From NCBI GenBank assembly GCA_963575745.1, contig CAUYUJ010019931.1:77800-141799 (forward strand): 64,000 nt of DNA, in the 5' to 3' direction. This document shows positions 22,388-33,790 of the stretch, in pieces. The notes under the pieces are model-generated. The model was not told where the DNA came from, ran no database searches, and saw only the letters and a list, made by a program, of their open reading frames with translations. Position 1 is the first letter of the stretch. Each line of letters begins with the position of its first letter. The translations under genes were made by a program, and so were the position numbers. The DNA comes from Prorocentrum cordatum. Lineage: Eukaryota > Sar > Dinophyceae > Prorocentrales > Prorocentraceae.

Positions 22388-23140
22388 CCCTGGGGTCCTC
22401 TGGGTGGAGCTTGTTCCAGGCGGAGAACAGAACCCCGATCTTGTCGGCGAGCTTCTCGGACCCCTGGTCCTCCTGGGGAGCACCCTTCTCAGCCCGGGCG
22501 CTGTCGGCGCTCTCGACGCCAGGACTGGCGGCGGCCTCGGCGCTCTCGGTGCTCTTGGCGCCCTCGGGGCCCTCGGCCTTCTTGGCGTCCTCGGCGCTCT
22601 CAGCCTTCTCGGCGCCCTCGGCGCTCTCGTCGCTCCCGGCGACCTCGGCGCCCTCGGCGCTCTCGTCGCTCCCGGCACTGTCGGCGCTGTCGGCGCTCTC
22701 GTCGCCACCGCCGGCCATCAGGGCGTCCCCCGCGATGAGGGCGCTCTCGGTCTTCTTGGCGCCCTCGGCGCTCTCGTCGCTCTCGTCGCCCTGAGCGCTC
22801 TCGTCGCCAGTGCTGCCGCTCTCGGCGACCTCGTCGCCGCGGGCGCCCTCGGAGCCGGCGCCTGCGCTCCCAGCGCCCTGGGTGTTCGCGTCGTCCTCGT
22901 CGTCCTCGCCGAGGTGAACGGGATCCTCGGGGCTCTCGGAGTTCTCGTCGCTCTGGACGCTCTCGTTGCCACCGCCGGCCATCAGGGCGTCTCCGGCGAT
23001 CACGGCGCCCTCAGCGCCCTCGGCGCCCTCGTCGTCGGCGCTCTCGTTGGCGTCGCCGATCACGTACCTCCGCACCTTGACGAGCACAATGGGAGCGCCG
23101 TCGCTCCCTTGCCAGGCGCGGGTAATCTCCTCGGATCCAT
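22388..23140 (-). CDS. PDZ domain 4 end, acidic linker, domain 5 start
   Basis: The exon seems to begin after an AG at 23141-23142 with DPSEEITRAWQGSDGAPIVL, then VKVRRYVIG, the last helix and strand of domain 4. It aligns with the domain 3 ending at 45.7 kb (PNKEVQVSWRAADDEPGQLL). About 170 residues of Ser/Ala/Glu/Gly/Asp linker follow, built of repeated SAEGAE, SADSA and DALMAGGG words, and then SEKLADKIGVLFSAWNKLHP. The last part matches the VAQWNAAHP helix of the other domains. The downstream end near 22388 would use a GC-type donor at CCCAGG-GCAACG. Linker wording repeats twice, which suggests internal duplication. Confidence 0.6.
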
Positions 23141-23261
23141 CTGAACCAAGGGATGGCCACTCCCCCCGCGGGGAGCCCCAGCCCCGAACGGGTCCCTCAG
23201 AACCCGCTCCCCCCTGCTCATATTCCTACGCCTCAGCCTCCTCCTACTCGTTTGCCTCCTC

Positions 23262-23394
23262 CTCCTCCTCCTCCTCCTCATCATCATCATCATCATCATC
23301 AGCATCATCATCAGCATCATCATCAGCATCATCATCATCGTCAGCAGCATCAGCAGCACCATCATCATGAGCATAATCATCAAGATCAGCAACG

Positions 23395-23470
<76 letters not shown>

Positions 23471-23722
23471 CATCCTCATCCTCATCCTCATCCTCATCCT
23501 CATCCTCATCATCGTCCTCATCCTCCTCCTCCTCATCATCAACATCAGCACCATCATCACCATCATCACCATCACCAACATAAGCAGCATCATCGTCATC
23601 ACCATTAGCAGCAACAGCATCGTCATCAGTATCAGCACAATCAGCAGCATCATCAGCATTGTCACAATCATCATTATCATCATCATATTCATCATCATCA
23701 GCAGCATCATCATCTGAATCCT

Positions 23723-23775
<53 letters not shown>

Positions 23776-24233
23776 GCAGCATCAGCATCATCATCGTCGT
23801 CATCCTCATCATCATCAGCAGCAGCATCAGCATCAGCAGCATCAGCAGCATCAGCAGCAGCAGCATCAGCATCATCAGCATTATCTCCATCACCATCATC
23901 ATCAGCATCATAATAATCATCACCTTCGTCATCAACATCAGCACAATCATCATCATCATCATCATCACCATCATCATGATCATCAGCATCATCATAACCA
24001 TCGTCATCTGCATCATCATCAGCAGCTGCGGCATCAGCATCAGCATCAGCAGCATAATCATCATCACCATCACCATCACCATCACCATCATCATCGTCGT
24101 CTGGATCATCATCATTAGCATGATCATCATAATTGGGATGAGCATCATCATAGTAGCCAGCACCATCACATCATCATCAGCAGCAGCACCATCATGATCA
24201 GCATCATCATCATCATCATCATCACCATCATCG

Positions 24234-24269
<36 letters not shown>

Positions 24270-24690
24270 GCATCGTCATCATCATCCGCAGCAGCAGCAC
24301 CATCATCATCAAACCACCATCAGCATCATCAGCATCTGCATCAGCATCAGCATCAGCATCACAATCATCAGCATCAGCATCATCACCATCATCAAACACA
24401 TCAGCATCAACATCACCATCATCATCTTCATCATTCGCATCATCATCATCATCCGTCCTCACCTTCTCCTCCTCTTCCTCCTCCTCCTCCCAGTCGTCCT
24501 CATCAGCATCAGTAGCATCAGCATCAGCATCAACATCACCGCCACCATCAGCAGCAGCATCATTATTATCCTCCTCTTCCCCACTCTGCCTCCTCCTCCT
24601 GCTCCTCCTTCACCTTCTTCTCCTCCTCCTCCTCCAACCAATTTTTCCCCCTCCTCCTCCACCTTCTCCCCCTCCTTCTCCTCCTCCTCA
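23262..24690 (+). repeat. Compound CTC/ATC array
   Basis: CTC at 23262-23280, then ATC/AGC-type triplets to about 24440, then CTC to 24690. It fills the intron between two exons of PDZ domain 4. Reading frames across it are low complexity only. Confidence 0.95.
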
Positions 24691-24726
24691 TCATCATGTA
24701 TGCAATGTCTTCGCGTGTGGCCCATC

Positions 24727-24792
24727 CTTGTACATGCGACTGGTGAAAGACTTCGTATTGTTGTGCCAAGGGACGGTGTTGACCTTCATGAC
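24727..24792 (-). CDS. PDZ domain 4, carboxylate-loop exon
   Basis: Reads VMKVNTVPWHNNTKSFTSRM, then YK, after an acceptor CAG at 24793-24795. It continues directly from GDE at the end of the exon at 24930, giving HPGDE-VMKVN, the same junction that is uninterrupted in domain 1 (LGDQITKVNGHPWHNN). The downstream side TACAAG-GATGGG has no GT, so a GA donor or another junction is needed. Confidence 0.65.
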
Positions 24793-24929
24793 CTGGCCCC
24801 CATTGTAAAGAAAGGGTAGGAGGAGGAGGAGGAAGGGGAGGAGGTGGAGGAGGACGAGGTGGAGGAAGAAGAGAAGAAGGAGAAGAAATAGAGCTAAAGG
24901 GTCGGACAAGGAACAGAAGGAGGAAAGAC

Positions 24930-25031
24930 CTCGTCGCCAGGATGGATCACCAGGTCCGGATGGGCAGCATTCCACTGGGCCACCACGCCAGTGTCCTTCA
25001 CCTTCTCGATGATGGGGGGGATGTGGTCGTC
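24930..25031 (-). CDS. PDZ domain 4, central exon
   Basis: Reads DDHIPPIIEKVKDTGVVAQW, then NAAHPDLVIHPGDE. The donor is GTCTTT (24924-24929) and the acceptor side is TTGGGAG-GACGAC. The upstream partner is the exon ending at 32858 (LLVE), so the combined sequence reads LGWQLLVE-DDHIPP, as in domains 1 and 3. The intervening intron of 7.8 kb holds LINE 1. Confidence 0.7.
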
Positions 25032-25069
25032 CTCCCAAGAAGTTGTTGTTTGTCGTCCTCCTCTCCCTC

Positions 25070-25197
25070 TCATCCCTCCTCCTCCTCCTGCTCGTCGACG
25101 TCATCATCAGGATTGCCATCGTCAGCATCATCATCATCATCATCGTCGTCAGCATCATCATCATCATCATCATCAGCATCAGCAGCAGCATCATTAC

Positions 25198-25248
<51 letters not shown>

Positions 25249-25790
25249 GAGCAGCATCATCATCAGCAGCATCACCATTCCCATATCATCTTCATCATCA
25301 TCATCAACCTCGTCGTCGTCATCATCCTTCTCGTCCTCGTCTTCCTCGTCGTCATCGCCGTCGACGTCATCACCACCACCACCACCACTATCATCATCTC
25401 CCTCCCTCTCCTCCTCCTCTTCCTCCTCCTCCTCCTCATTCTCCTCCCCCTCCTCCTCCTCCTCCTCCTCCTCCCTCCTCCTCCTCCTCCTCCTCCTCCC
25501 CACCCACCCACCCACCCCCCACCCACCCATCCGCCCACCCGTCACTTGTCCACAAGAGCCCAGAACCTCACCTGGAGCTCACGGTTTCAAAGCGACTCCC
25601 GGCGTGGCGCCGAGGGCGCCCGAAGAAGCCTCCAGGCTTGACCAGGGACGTGACGTCCCTGTGAGAGGACAAGGGGAGGAGGGGGAGGAGGAGGAGGAGG
25701 AGGAGGAGGAGGAGGGGAGGAGGAGGAGGAGGAGGAGGAGGGGGAGTAGGAGGACAAGGAGGAGAAGGAAGAGGAAGAGGAAGAGGAATA
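25070..25790 (+). repeat. CTC/ATC/GAG compound arrays
   Basis: CTC then ATC-type triplets at 25070-25380, CTC again to 25500 with a short CCCA run, then GAG at 25675-25790. Between them, about 25565-25666, lies 100 bases of unique sequence with no recognisable product. Confidence 0.9.
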
Positions 25791-26016
25791 CCAAATGGAA
25801 AAAAGAAGCGAGAAGGACGGACGGACCCAGATAGAAGAGCGCGCCGAGTTCGGGAGACGGATGGAGCATAGCGATGGAAAAAAAGGAGAGAAGCACAACT
25901 CTCAATCAGCAGAGACCGACGACGAGGGCTTACGACCCAGGGATACAAGAGACCCCATCTCGGCCAGCACCTGGCCGTCGGCGCAGAAATCACAAGTAAT
26001 TGCTGCCAAAAGGGGC

Positions 26017-27525
26017 CTAGATAAGCCCGAGCCACACACACGCATCATCTGAGAATTTGAGAGGAGCAGGGGTGGCTATACGGAGACGCGGCACCCGCGG
26101 ATGCAGGAGCTTGTCAAAGATGCGGTCTCGCTTATATCTACGGGAGGGGGTCCGCCCCAGCAGCTCGGGGCGACAAGCCCCAAACAGCTGTGACTGACTC
26201 CCCCCCTCGCAGGACGAGCCGCACCTACGGCATGCAGCTAAATTACCCGACAAAAAGATCTCGTGACCCCTCATACGAGAAATGGGGACATGGTCAGAGA
26301 GCTCCAGAGGCCCACCACCCCCAGGACCCGCGGGCGACGGGGGGGCCTTGGGACCGAGGGTGCACGGCCTCTTCGCGGGAGGCTCAACCTCCTGAGACAG
26401 CACACCGTCCTGGGTGAGACGCACCACCGTCTCGTCAAGCGACGGCGGCGAGTCGAGGTCGAAACGAACACGCGGGCGGACCGAGCGAGAGGGGGGCACG
26501 GCCCCGTCCAGGGCCGCTTCCTCCCCCTCCCCCTCTTCCTCCTCCCTCGGGCGAATTGGTGGACGCCTGTCGCCCGAGTCACTCAGCCTGACGCGCACGC
26601 ATCTCAAGGGGAGATCGGACTCAGGCTCGCTCTCACGGGATCTCTTGCACCCCCCCACCCCCCCCCCCCCCCCACCACCCCCGCCCCGACTACCCGACGG
26701 CGACGACGGCGGCGGCAGCCCAGTAGCGCCAGCAGGCACGGGACGAGCCTGCGCGCGCACGGTGTCGCACATCATGCGGCTCAGTCTGCGCCTGCCTCTC
26801 TCAGAGCGGGCCGAGGCCAGACAGAGCGAGCACCTCCAGCGACCTCTGATCTCCACGGGCCGATGGCAAAGGGCAGGAGGAGGGGGAGGAGGACGGCGGC
26901 GGAGGCGAGGGGGCTTCAGATGCCTACGCCTCAGCGGCGTCTCGGTGCGGTCAGGGACGACCGTTCCAAGCGCCAAGGCCTCCTGGCACTGAGCAACCCA
27001 GCACGAGACCTGTCGGAGGAGGAGGAGGGAAGCAGCATGTCCGTTCTCAATATTTTCAGACAGCGCATGAGTCTCCATTCCTTTGCGCGCAGCCTGGTCA
27101 GCAAAGTCATTGCCAACCTTCTCAACTGACCAATCCGTCTGATGAGATTTAACCCACGAAAAAGACAGCACGTCCTCCTGCAGGCCGCCGTGATCATCTA
27201 TCGCGCGCCAGATCTGGCGCCAAATATCAAGGTTCTGCCGCGAAACATCCAAGCACCATTCTCGGCCACGGAGGTTAATTCCCTCAATGGCAGGCAGATG
27301 ATCGGACTTAATGTCGAGAGGGGCCCTACCAACCTGCAGCACTTTAAGAATCGCAAACAACTCGGCCCGAGGGACGCTTTGCTCGTGCCCAGGCAGAGGG
27401 CCAAACGCCTTACCTTTTAGCGAGGCCCCATCCATGACGGCAAAACCCCAGCCCGCACGGGCCGATTCGGGCCAAAAAGGGAGGACGCGGCCTGATCCAT
27501 CCGTAAAAAACAGTGCCGGTGACAT
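26017..27525 (-). CDS. LINE 1: RNase H and Cys-rich C-terminal part
   Basis: Begins LFFTDGSGRVLP, the RNase H opening with its first Asp. The acidic residues follow in PRAELFAILKV (Glu), DIKSDH (Asp) and KVGNDFADQAARKG (last Asp). A helical spacer comes next, then GRWRCSLCLASARSERG, a Pro/Gly-rich acidic middle, and GHEIFLSGNLAACRRCGSSC, two possible metal-binding Cys clusters. It stops at 26017-26019. It joins the preceding polymerase frame (ending GPLDVTG) through a frame change at a run of six A (plus 27505-27510). RNase H would remove RNA from the cDNA hybrid during target-primed reverse transcription. Confidence 0.8.
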   Translation of the reverse strand: MSPALFFTDGSGRVLPFWPESARAGWGFAVMDGASLKGKAFGPLPGHEQSVPRAELFAILKVLQVGRAPLDIKSDHLPAIEGINLRGREWCLDVSRQNLDIWRQIWRAIDDHGGLQEDVLSFSWVKSHQTDWSVEKVGNDFADQAARKGMETHALSENIENGHAASLLLLRQVSCWVAQCQEALALGTVVPDRTETPLRRRHLKPPRLRRRPPPPPPALCHRPVEIRGRWRCSLCLASARSERGRRRLSRMMCDTVRAQARPVPAGATGLPPPSSPSGSRGGGGGGGGGVGGCKRSRESEPESDLPLRCVRVRLSDSGDRRPPIRPREEEEGEGEEAALDGAVPPSRSVRPRVRFDLDSPPSLDETVVRLTQDGVLSQEVEPPAKRPCTLGPKAPPSPAGPGGGGPLELSDHVPISRMRGHEIFLSGNLAACRRCGSSCEGGSQSQLFGACRPELLGRTPSRRYKRDRIFDKLLHPRVPRLRIATPAPLKFSDDACVWLGLI

Positions 27526-28975
27526 CTAGAGGGCCTAAGGCCCTAAGCTCATACCCCCAGCACTCGGACATACAAGGGGGTCGCAGCTCAGGAAGCCACG
27601 CCCTGGGAAAGAGACATCGTTGGAAGAAGGGGCATTGCGTCGGGGCGTGACGGGCCCGCTCCAAGTGAGGGGCCTCTAGGGCTTCGACGCGTGCCTCTTC
27701 GCTCTGAGGGCAACGATAAAATCGGTGGTGCAGACAACCTGGCACCGCTCCGCAGGCCTGACACTCCTGAAACAAAGAGTAGCCATGCTGCCACAGGCGT
27801 TGCTGCGACCACTGACCACCAATCATGGTGGATCGTAGGGCTGCCATGGCCAAAGGCGACAGCTTCCACTTAGCACGCTCCTTGGCCTCTGCAAAAAGGG
27901 CACGGATCGGCTCGACCCAGTAGCCATCGGGGGCTCGGGGGACGCGACGATCAGGATCCTCAGGCGCCTGCTCCTCCCGCTGCGCCCATTGACGCCAGCC
28001 ATCCAGCTCGTAGTCCCGCAGCGCTAAGGTGTGCACCCAGGTCGGCGAGACCTCGGTCAGGTCGAGCGCTATGCCACGCCTCGTGCGCCATAGGAGTGCC
28101 GACGATGCTGTCCATCCAAGTCTGCGCAACTGCAGTGCCAGCGCACCCGCAGGGCCAGCCACCATCGTCCACGGCTCCTTGGCCAGCAACACTCTCGGCG
28201 TCTGGAGCTGCCAGGCGTCCTGAAGCACCTCTAGGGGGACCGAGCGAGCCGCCACCATGCGCGCCCAAGTGCGGACAGGGCCCGTCACGGCTATGCAATC
28301 AGGATGCTGCCTCCAGGAGGGCTCTAGCCGCGAAGCCACCCACGTCGAAGATGCAGCAGGCGTCTTGGCCCATCCTTCTCTCGCACGGGCCGCCATGCGC
28401 TTCGCTAAGTGCGGCGGCGCGCTGGTAACCTGCAGCCCGTACGTCATGCCAGGCCCTAGGGACGGAGAGGTGATCTGCCTGTACTCCTTCGTCCTGAGCC
28501 CTCGCAGGCGCCGAAAACGTGGCATGCGCGCCGTCACCTGACGCACTCGCTTCCCGACTACACCGTAGCGCAGCCTCCTGCCACTAGCAACTTCCATGCC
28601 CAGCACCTTGAGAACGGATACGGGTTTGAAGCCATGCTTCTGGACACGACGGGCTACTGCGGTGGCTAGCGGCATGTCCGTGGCCATCACCTTGGCCTTG
28701 CTCACTGCGATCGGCCGCTCCAGTTCTCTCAGCGCGTCCGCCAGCAGCGCCAGCGTCTCCGCCGAGGCCCGAATGATGTCCGCCCACTTCATGACAATCT
28801 GCAGCGCGAGGTCATCCGCATAGACGTCTAGACTACGAGGCATCCGAGCGGTCTCCTCCATGAACGCATCCAGAGGCTCGGGGAACAGCAGCTGCAAGAA
28901 AAACATCGCGTCCGTGCAGCCAGGCAGCACGCCTTGAAGCACCGTCGCGGCGTATGAAAAAGGTCCCTGCCCACG
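27520..28975 (-). CDS. LINE 1: reverse transcriptase, C-terminal half
   Basis: Contains motif B (VLQGVLPGCTDAMFF), motif C with the catalytic pair (LDVYADDLALQ), motif D region (SKAKVMATD) and motif E (VLKVLGMEV). A long thumb/connection region follows and then a zinc knuckle of the type seen at the end of LINE polymerases (CQACGAVPGCLHHRFYRC, C-x2-C-x7-H-x4-C). The upstream join is at a run of five A (plus 28957-28961): AGTFF in one frame passes to SYAATVLQG in the other. Confidence 0.8.
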
Positions 28976-30440
28976 ACAGCCGACGAGGTGCGCGGTACAT
29001 GAGCAGAGCCATGCGAAGTATCGTCGTCGGGAAACCGTAGCGTTGAGCAGCCACAACGAGCTTACGCCACGGAACTCGATCGAAACACTTGTTGATATCC
29101 ACCAGTGCCGTAACCACTGCTAGATCAGGGTGACGGGCAGCTGCCTCCAGCCGCACCAGCAGCCTCGCCGCCACATCGACTGTGCACTTCTTCACCCCCA
29201 TGGCGAAGTAGGGGCGCGCGCGATCCCGTGCCCAACGCCGCACGTACACCAGCCTCAGCTTGGTCCACACACGGTAGACCGAGGGCAGGAGTGCTATCGG
29301 GCGAAAGCCTCCGCCCTCCTTGCTGAGGAGTACAATGTGCGCCATCATCATCTGAGTAGGCCATCGATGCCACGTCTCGATGGCCCACATCAGGTAAACA
29401 AGAAACGCCAAAGCCTCGTCACCCAGTAGCGAGATCGCCCGGGGAGACAACTTATCGGGGCCAGTACCCGTGCGCCAAGGAAAACTCCGCGCAGCGCGCC
29501 TGACGTCAGCCACCTTCGGCACCGAAAGGTGGTCAGATGGCAAATCTCGAAGCAGTGCAGCCAATTCCCCTCCTTCGGAATCGGCTGGCAAAAGATGTCC
29601 AACATCGAACTCAGGGTCCTCCCCTCCAGGACCTGGCGCCGACGATCCCAGGGCCGTGCCCTTCCAGATGCCGCACCACATGTCCATCTGCCCGTCCGCG
29701 ACCTCCTGGGCCTGTGACCGCGAGCGAGGTGAGGGTTGGACCGACGTACTGGCGTCCAACTCTGAGTGAGTCCAGCCCCGCAACTTCGTGTAGTTGAAGA
29801 CCTGCGTAGGCGAGATGATCAGCGCGTCTCTGGCCCACTTGTAGAAAGCCTTGCGCCTGGCATCCGCCGCTGCCCTCTCCAGCAACTCGGCATGAGCATG
29901 CGCGGCTTCTGACACCGCCAAGAAGAGTGAGGAAGAGTGTGCGCAGCAATCTTTTGAGCCGATAGCTACGGACCTGGGGCAAGCAGCAGCCGCATCGAGT
30001 AGGAACGGTAAGCCCAGAAACAGCTCGAGGCCGCGCTCGGAGCACACATCACGAATGCGTCCCGCTTTCAAAACCCGATGGAGCCTCTGAGCCCGAAGTC
30101 CGATCCCCTGGGGCCTATCCAAGGCCACGGCATAATCAGCTATGGCTTGACCGATGCCCCTAAACAGCCTAGCCCCAGGCACACTAGCAGGCTTCCCGTG
30201 GGTGGGCAGTCCTCCTACGGGTCGCCAAACATATCTAGGGCCCTCAGACCTCCCCAGGTATCGGTCCTTGTCATTCACTTGATAAATATGACACAAATCA
30301 GCTTCCACCATGGAACAGAAGGAACCGTACAACGCATCCAACCTCGGAGCAAGCTGACTCGTGTCGGAGGGCACCCCAAGAGCTGAATCCTCAGCGAGGA
30401 CGTCCAAATACGGCTGGGGCTCCGGGGGCCCTCCAAAGGG
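28957..30440 (-). CDS. LINE 1: reverse transcriptase, N-terminal half
   Basis: Begins after the endonuclease with PYLDVLAEDSALG and a linker region. It then has the finger motifs TGTGPDKLSPRAISLL and FRPIALLPSVYRVWTKL, followed by motif A (TALVDINKCFDRVPW) with its catalytic Asp. It runs out of frame soon after LLMYRAPRRLSW, where the polymerase continues in the adjoining frame. The upstream join near 30425 lies in a GGGGG run. Confidence 0.8.
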
Positions 30441-31262
30441 TGACATCCCGCAAACTCGGGAGGGAGCCTGGGGAAGGCCTTGGGACCCTGAAAGCAAAGC
30501 TGTTGCATCTCCCGAGGATGGGCCGAGAGATCGAGCAGGATGGGGAAGTGGGGTCTGGCCGCCCAGTCTGAGGCACAGCGTGGGTCCAGACAGGCCTTCG
30601 CGAGAGAAGGACTGGCAAGCCAGAAATCGACAGCACGATAATTCCCCTGCGGCGAGCGACAGGTGCCCCCACCGCTAGGCACCACACACTGGGCAGGGAA
30701 GATGTCGAGGAGGCCTGTAACCTCGAGCTCACTTGCCGTGGTGTTCCAGTCTCCTGCAATGAGAAACGGACTGGCATAGTACCTGAGCACCTCCCCAAGG
30801 CGCGTCAGCTTCTGAAAATTGCGCGGCAGGTACGCATGATCTGGCACGGATTCTACATACATAGAGCCGAGAATCACTCCCCCAGGTAATCCAAGATCTG
30901 CATGAACTGCCACACTCCACGCTGGTACAACTTCAAAACTCTTCGCGCCGTCGGGCATCTCCAACAGACGTGTCGATATGAAATCACGGATGAACAAACC
31001 TACTCCCGCACTAGGCTTGCCCGACTCCAACCGACGGCACGCCGAAATATATGCCTTCCAGCCATGACGCGAAGCCCAACTCGTAGCTGCCTGCAGATCC
31101 CCAGCATCCACACGCAACTCCTGGGCCGCCACGACCATGACGCCCTCGGTGCTCTGCTCCAGGAACTGCCGACAGCTGAGCCAGCAGGAGCCGTTGAAGG
31201 AGGCGAGCGTGATCTGCTTCTTGCGCGCCCTCCTCGGCGCACGATGCCTAGCCCACCTGCAC
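30430..31262 (-). CDS. LINE 1: apurinic-type endonuclease domain
   Basis: Starts KKQITLASFNGSCW, with the substrate-binding Asn. The active-site Glu is in AAQELRVDAG, then comes the GDWN box (FLIAGDWNTTASELE), AVDFWLASPSL with Asp, and the closing His in ARPHFPILLD. This enzyme nicks the target DNA to prime reverse transcription. No Met sits at the start; the frame overlaps the end of ORF1, so translation may be by re-initiation or frameshift. Confidence 0.8.
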
Positions 31263-32285
31263 GAGCTCAGGCTGCGGTGGGCCTGCACTGGCCGCGGCTG
31301 CCCCGAGTCCTCCCCCAGGGACGCTAGGGGGATGGCGAAACGCCGTGGCCTCCGCAGGGGGCGCACTGCCCATGACCACGTCGTTCCTCGCGGGCGGCAG
31401 AGCCGCGGCGGGGGCCCCCGACGCCTGCGGCGCTGCCTCAGCTGTGGCCGCAGGACCACCCAGCTGTGGCGCCTGAGCAGCCTGATTGCTGCTCGGCGGA
31501 GGAGGGCCCGATGCCGCGGCGTCTGCTGCCAATGCCGCGGCCCGCGATGCTGGGAAGGCCACCCCCATGGCCTGCACCTCGGCGTGGATCGACTGCAGCA
31601 GCTGCAAGCCCTGGCCCGACGCGACCGAGCCCTCCGCGTTGTTGATGAGCGTCTGGAGGTTGAGCAGGCTGGTCGCGACCGCCGCGAGGTCCATGCCCTG
31701 GTGCCCCGCCGTGGCGATGGTGACGGCCTTCCGCGCCTCCATGACCTCCTTCTGCAGCCCCTCCACGTCGTCCGCCAAGGCGCTGGCCTTCTGGCGCAAG
31801 GTAGCGACGCGCTCCTCCGCCTCAGCCAGCTGCTTGTCCACGTCCTGTTTCTCCTTCGACTTGATGGCGAGGCGATCCTGGGCGCTACGCAGCACATCCT
31901 CTGGCGGGCGCGTCTTCCGCTCCTCAGCCTCCAGGAACTGGAGCTCGCGAGCGGCTGCGACGACCAGCGGGTGATCGTCGTCGTACTTGAGGCGACGGAG
32001 GGCGGCGAGCCCCTTGCGGGCTCGAGCCACGGCCTGGGACTCCTCCAGCTGGTCCCTGGCCCGCTCCGCCCGCTCTCCATCATCAGTGTCACGATCCCGA
32101 CGGCGACGGCGATCAGCCGCAGCAGAGGCCGACCGTGTGCGTGCAGGTGCATCCGACCCCGCAGGCTTGCGCCCCTGCCAGTCACGCCCACACTTCCAGC
32201 ACGTCGACCTCGATGCGTAGTTGGTCTTGAAGCCGCAGAGCTTCGTCGCGACGCACGCCCACTGGCGATCCGCAGCTCCGTCAGC
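31248..32285 (-). CDS. LINE 1: ORF1-like zinc/coiled-coil protein
   Basis: Open from just after a TGA near 32290 to TAG at 31248-31250. It begins with WACVATKLCGFKTNYASRST and CWKCGRDW, a possible C-x5-C ... C-x2-C metal site. A long heptad-rich coiled coil follows (RLAIKSKEKQDVDKQLAEAE, RVATLRQKASALADDVEGLQ), then a Pro/Ala-rich tail. This is the arrangement expected of a LINE RNA-binding ORF1. The first in-frame Met is well inside (MARARKGLAALRRLKYD), so either it starts there or upstream sequence is damaged. Confidence 0.65.
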   Translation of the reverse strand, partial: ADGAADRQWACVATKLCGFKTNYASRSTCWKCGRDWQGRKPAGSDAPARTRSASAAADRRRRRDRDTDDGERAERARDQLEESQAVARARKGLAALRRLKYDDDHPLVVAAARELQFLEAEERKTRPPEDVLRSAQDRLAIKSKEKQDVDKQLAEAEERVATLRQKASALADDVEGLQKEVMEARKAVTIATAGHQGMDLAAVATSLLNLQTLINNAEGSVASGQGLQLLQSIHAEVQAMGVAFPASRAAALAADAAASGPPPPSSNQAAQAPQLGGPAATAEAAPQASGAPAAALPPARNDVVMGSAPPAEATAFRHPPSVPGGGLGAAAASAGPPQPELVQVG

Positions 32286-32599
32286 TCATCCTGCGGCCGT
32301 TGCCCACGGGCGGGGGGTCCCCGCAGCGCCTGGCGCCATTGCGCCACGGTCGCCACCGCCCGTAGTGTGTTCGCCGTGATGCCCAGCGAGGACGGCGCGG
32401 GCGCGTGCCTGCCTCAAGAGCAGGCGGGCGGCCGCGCGCGCTCGGCGAGCCCGCCGATGCCACGCGGGCGATCGCGCCCGAGCGGTCTCTGGCGGGGGAA
32501 ACGGAATGTTCACCGACGCCCGCTGAACACGGGTGACGGCTGGGGGCTGAGGCAAGCGGGCCGACCCCTCGGCCACGGCCAGAGCCACCTAAAGAAGCG

Positions 32600-32800
32600 A
32601 GAAGGAGTGGGGGGAATTGAAAAAGAAAGGCAGAGAGGATGGAAGGAAGGGCAGAGAAGGAGAGACGAAGGAGAAGCAGCAGAGGCACAGAAGGAAGAGG
32701 ACGAAGGGAGGAAGAGAAGGACGAGAGAGAGGGAGAGGAGGAGGAGGAGGAAGAGGAGGAGGAGGAGGAGGAAGAGAGAAGGAAGAGCTGAGGGGGGGGC
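32600..32800 (+). repeat. Purine-rich GAG/GAAGG tract
   Basis: GGAGGAGG and AAGGAGAG words on the plus strand directly beyond the 5' end of LINE 1. Confidence 0.85.
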
Positions 32801-32857
32801 AGGTCGAGGAGGATGAGGACGACGGGAGCAGCAAACGGGACGGGAGGGGGGCCAATC

Positions 32858-32983
32858 CTCCACGAGGAGCTGCCAGCCCAAGACCTTCACGAGGGGGTCC
32901 TTGGACTTCGGCACGACGAGGGGCGCCACGAACTCCCGCATCTTCCCGCCCCCCTCCGACCGCCGCACCCGGCGCTCCACGAC
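32858..32983 (-). CDS. PDZ domain 4, first exon
   Basis: After an acceptor GCGGCAG (ends 32984) it reads VVERRVRRSEGGGKMREFVA, then PLVVPKSKDPLVKVLGWQLL and VE. This matches domain 3 (EFLVPLVVPKSSDPLAKVLG, then WQLVVEDD) almost residue for residue. The donor side is GTGGAG-GATTGG: a GA donor in the same place as the one in domain 2. The next coding piece is 7.8 kb away at 25031. Confidence 0.7.
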
Positions 32984-33039
32984 CTGCCGCGGCCGTGGCG
33001 TTTCCCTCTCACCTCCCACCTCCTCTCCTCCTGTCCTCC

Positions 33040-33155
33040 TCGTCTTGTTCCTCCTCCTCCGCCTCCTCCTCCTCTTCCTCCTGCTGCTGCTGCTCCTCCT
33101 ACTTCTCCTCCTCCTCCTCCTCCTGCTGCTGCTGGTCCTCCTCTTCCTCCTCCAG
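33040..33155 (+). repeat. (CTC)n array
   Basis: CTC with CTG and TTC interruptions. Confidence 0.9.
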
Positions 33156-33300
33156 AAATACAAAATATGAATACTTCTCTCCTCTCTCCCCTGATGACGC
33201 CCGGAAGATATTCGGCCCCCCTCCGCGTACTGTTTTTCTGTCGCACAGGACGTCCGGGAGTCAGGTTTTCGCCTAGGTTAATTTCCCAAAATGCTGTTCC

Positions 33301-33490
33301 CGCTGCAGCGCTGACCTCATTTTCGGGCTTCCGCTCGTTCCGAATCGTGCTCCCGCTGCAGCGCTGGCCTCATTTCCGCACTTCCGCTCGCTCCGAATCG
33401 TGCTCCCGCTGCAGCGCTGGCCTCATATCCGCGCTTGCGCTCATTCCGAATCGTACTCCCGCTGCAGCACTGGCGTCATTATTTCCAGTG
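33301..33490. repeat. 53-bp tandem repeat, about four copies
   Basis: CGCTGCAGCGCTGGCCTCAT starts a copy at 33301, 33354, 33407 and 33460, each followed by TTCCGCTCGCTCCGAATCGT-like sequence. Confidence 0.9.
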
Positions 33491-33790
33491 CCATGCCACG
33501 GCATGCAATGCAATGCTATGTGGTGTTCCGCTGACATGCCTCCAGCTGACATGCTAGGATATGCAATGCTTGACTACGCAATGCCACGCCATGCTATGCC
33601 ATGCTACGCTTTGATCTTCAACACCATGCTATGCCATGTTTTGTTCTGTGCCGCTGAGCGAAGCCATTATTTGGGCTGCAATGGTTTGTGATGCGATTCT
33701 CCACTACGCAACGCCACGCCATGCTATGACATAGTAGGCTCTGCCATGCTCTTCTGCGCCCTGCTACGCCGTGCTCTACGATGCCTCGCG
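33490..33790. repeat. ATGC-rich degenerate minisatellite
   Basis: Irregular ATGCCATGCT, CTATGCCATG and ACGCCATGCT words over 300 bases. No product. Confidence 0.8.

Larger units (their letters stand above)
26017..32590 (-). mobile_element. LINE 1: non-LTR retrotransposon, frameshifted
   Basis: A full set of LINE functions lies in order on the minus strand: zinc/coiled-coil ORF1, apurinic-type endonuclease, reverse transcriptase, zinc knuckle, RNase H, Cys-rich tail. The polymerase frame is broken at three places, of which two fall in A-runs. The 5' side abuts a purine-rich GAG tract (about 32640-32800) and the 3' side lies near another (25675-25790). It sits in the sense direction inside an intron of the PDZ gene. 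Ends and target duplication were not resolved. Confidence 0.85.

Noticed and set aside
25565-25666. Extra PDZ-gene exon between arrays at 25.6 kb
   Set aside because: It would interrupt domain 4 between VE and DD, where the flanking exons already join perfectly, and its translation matches no part of the domain.
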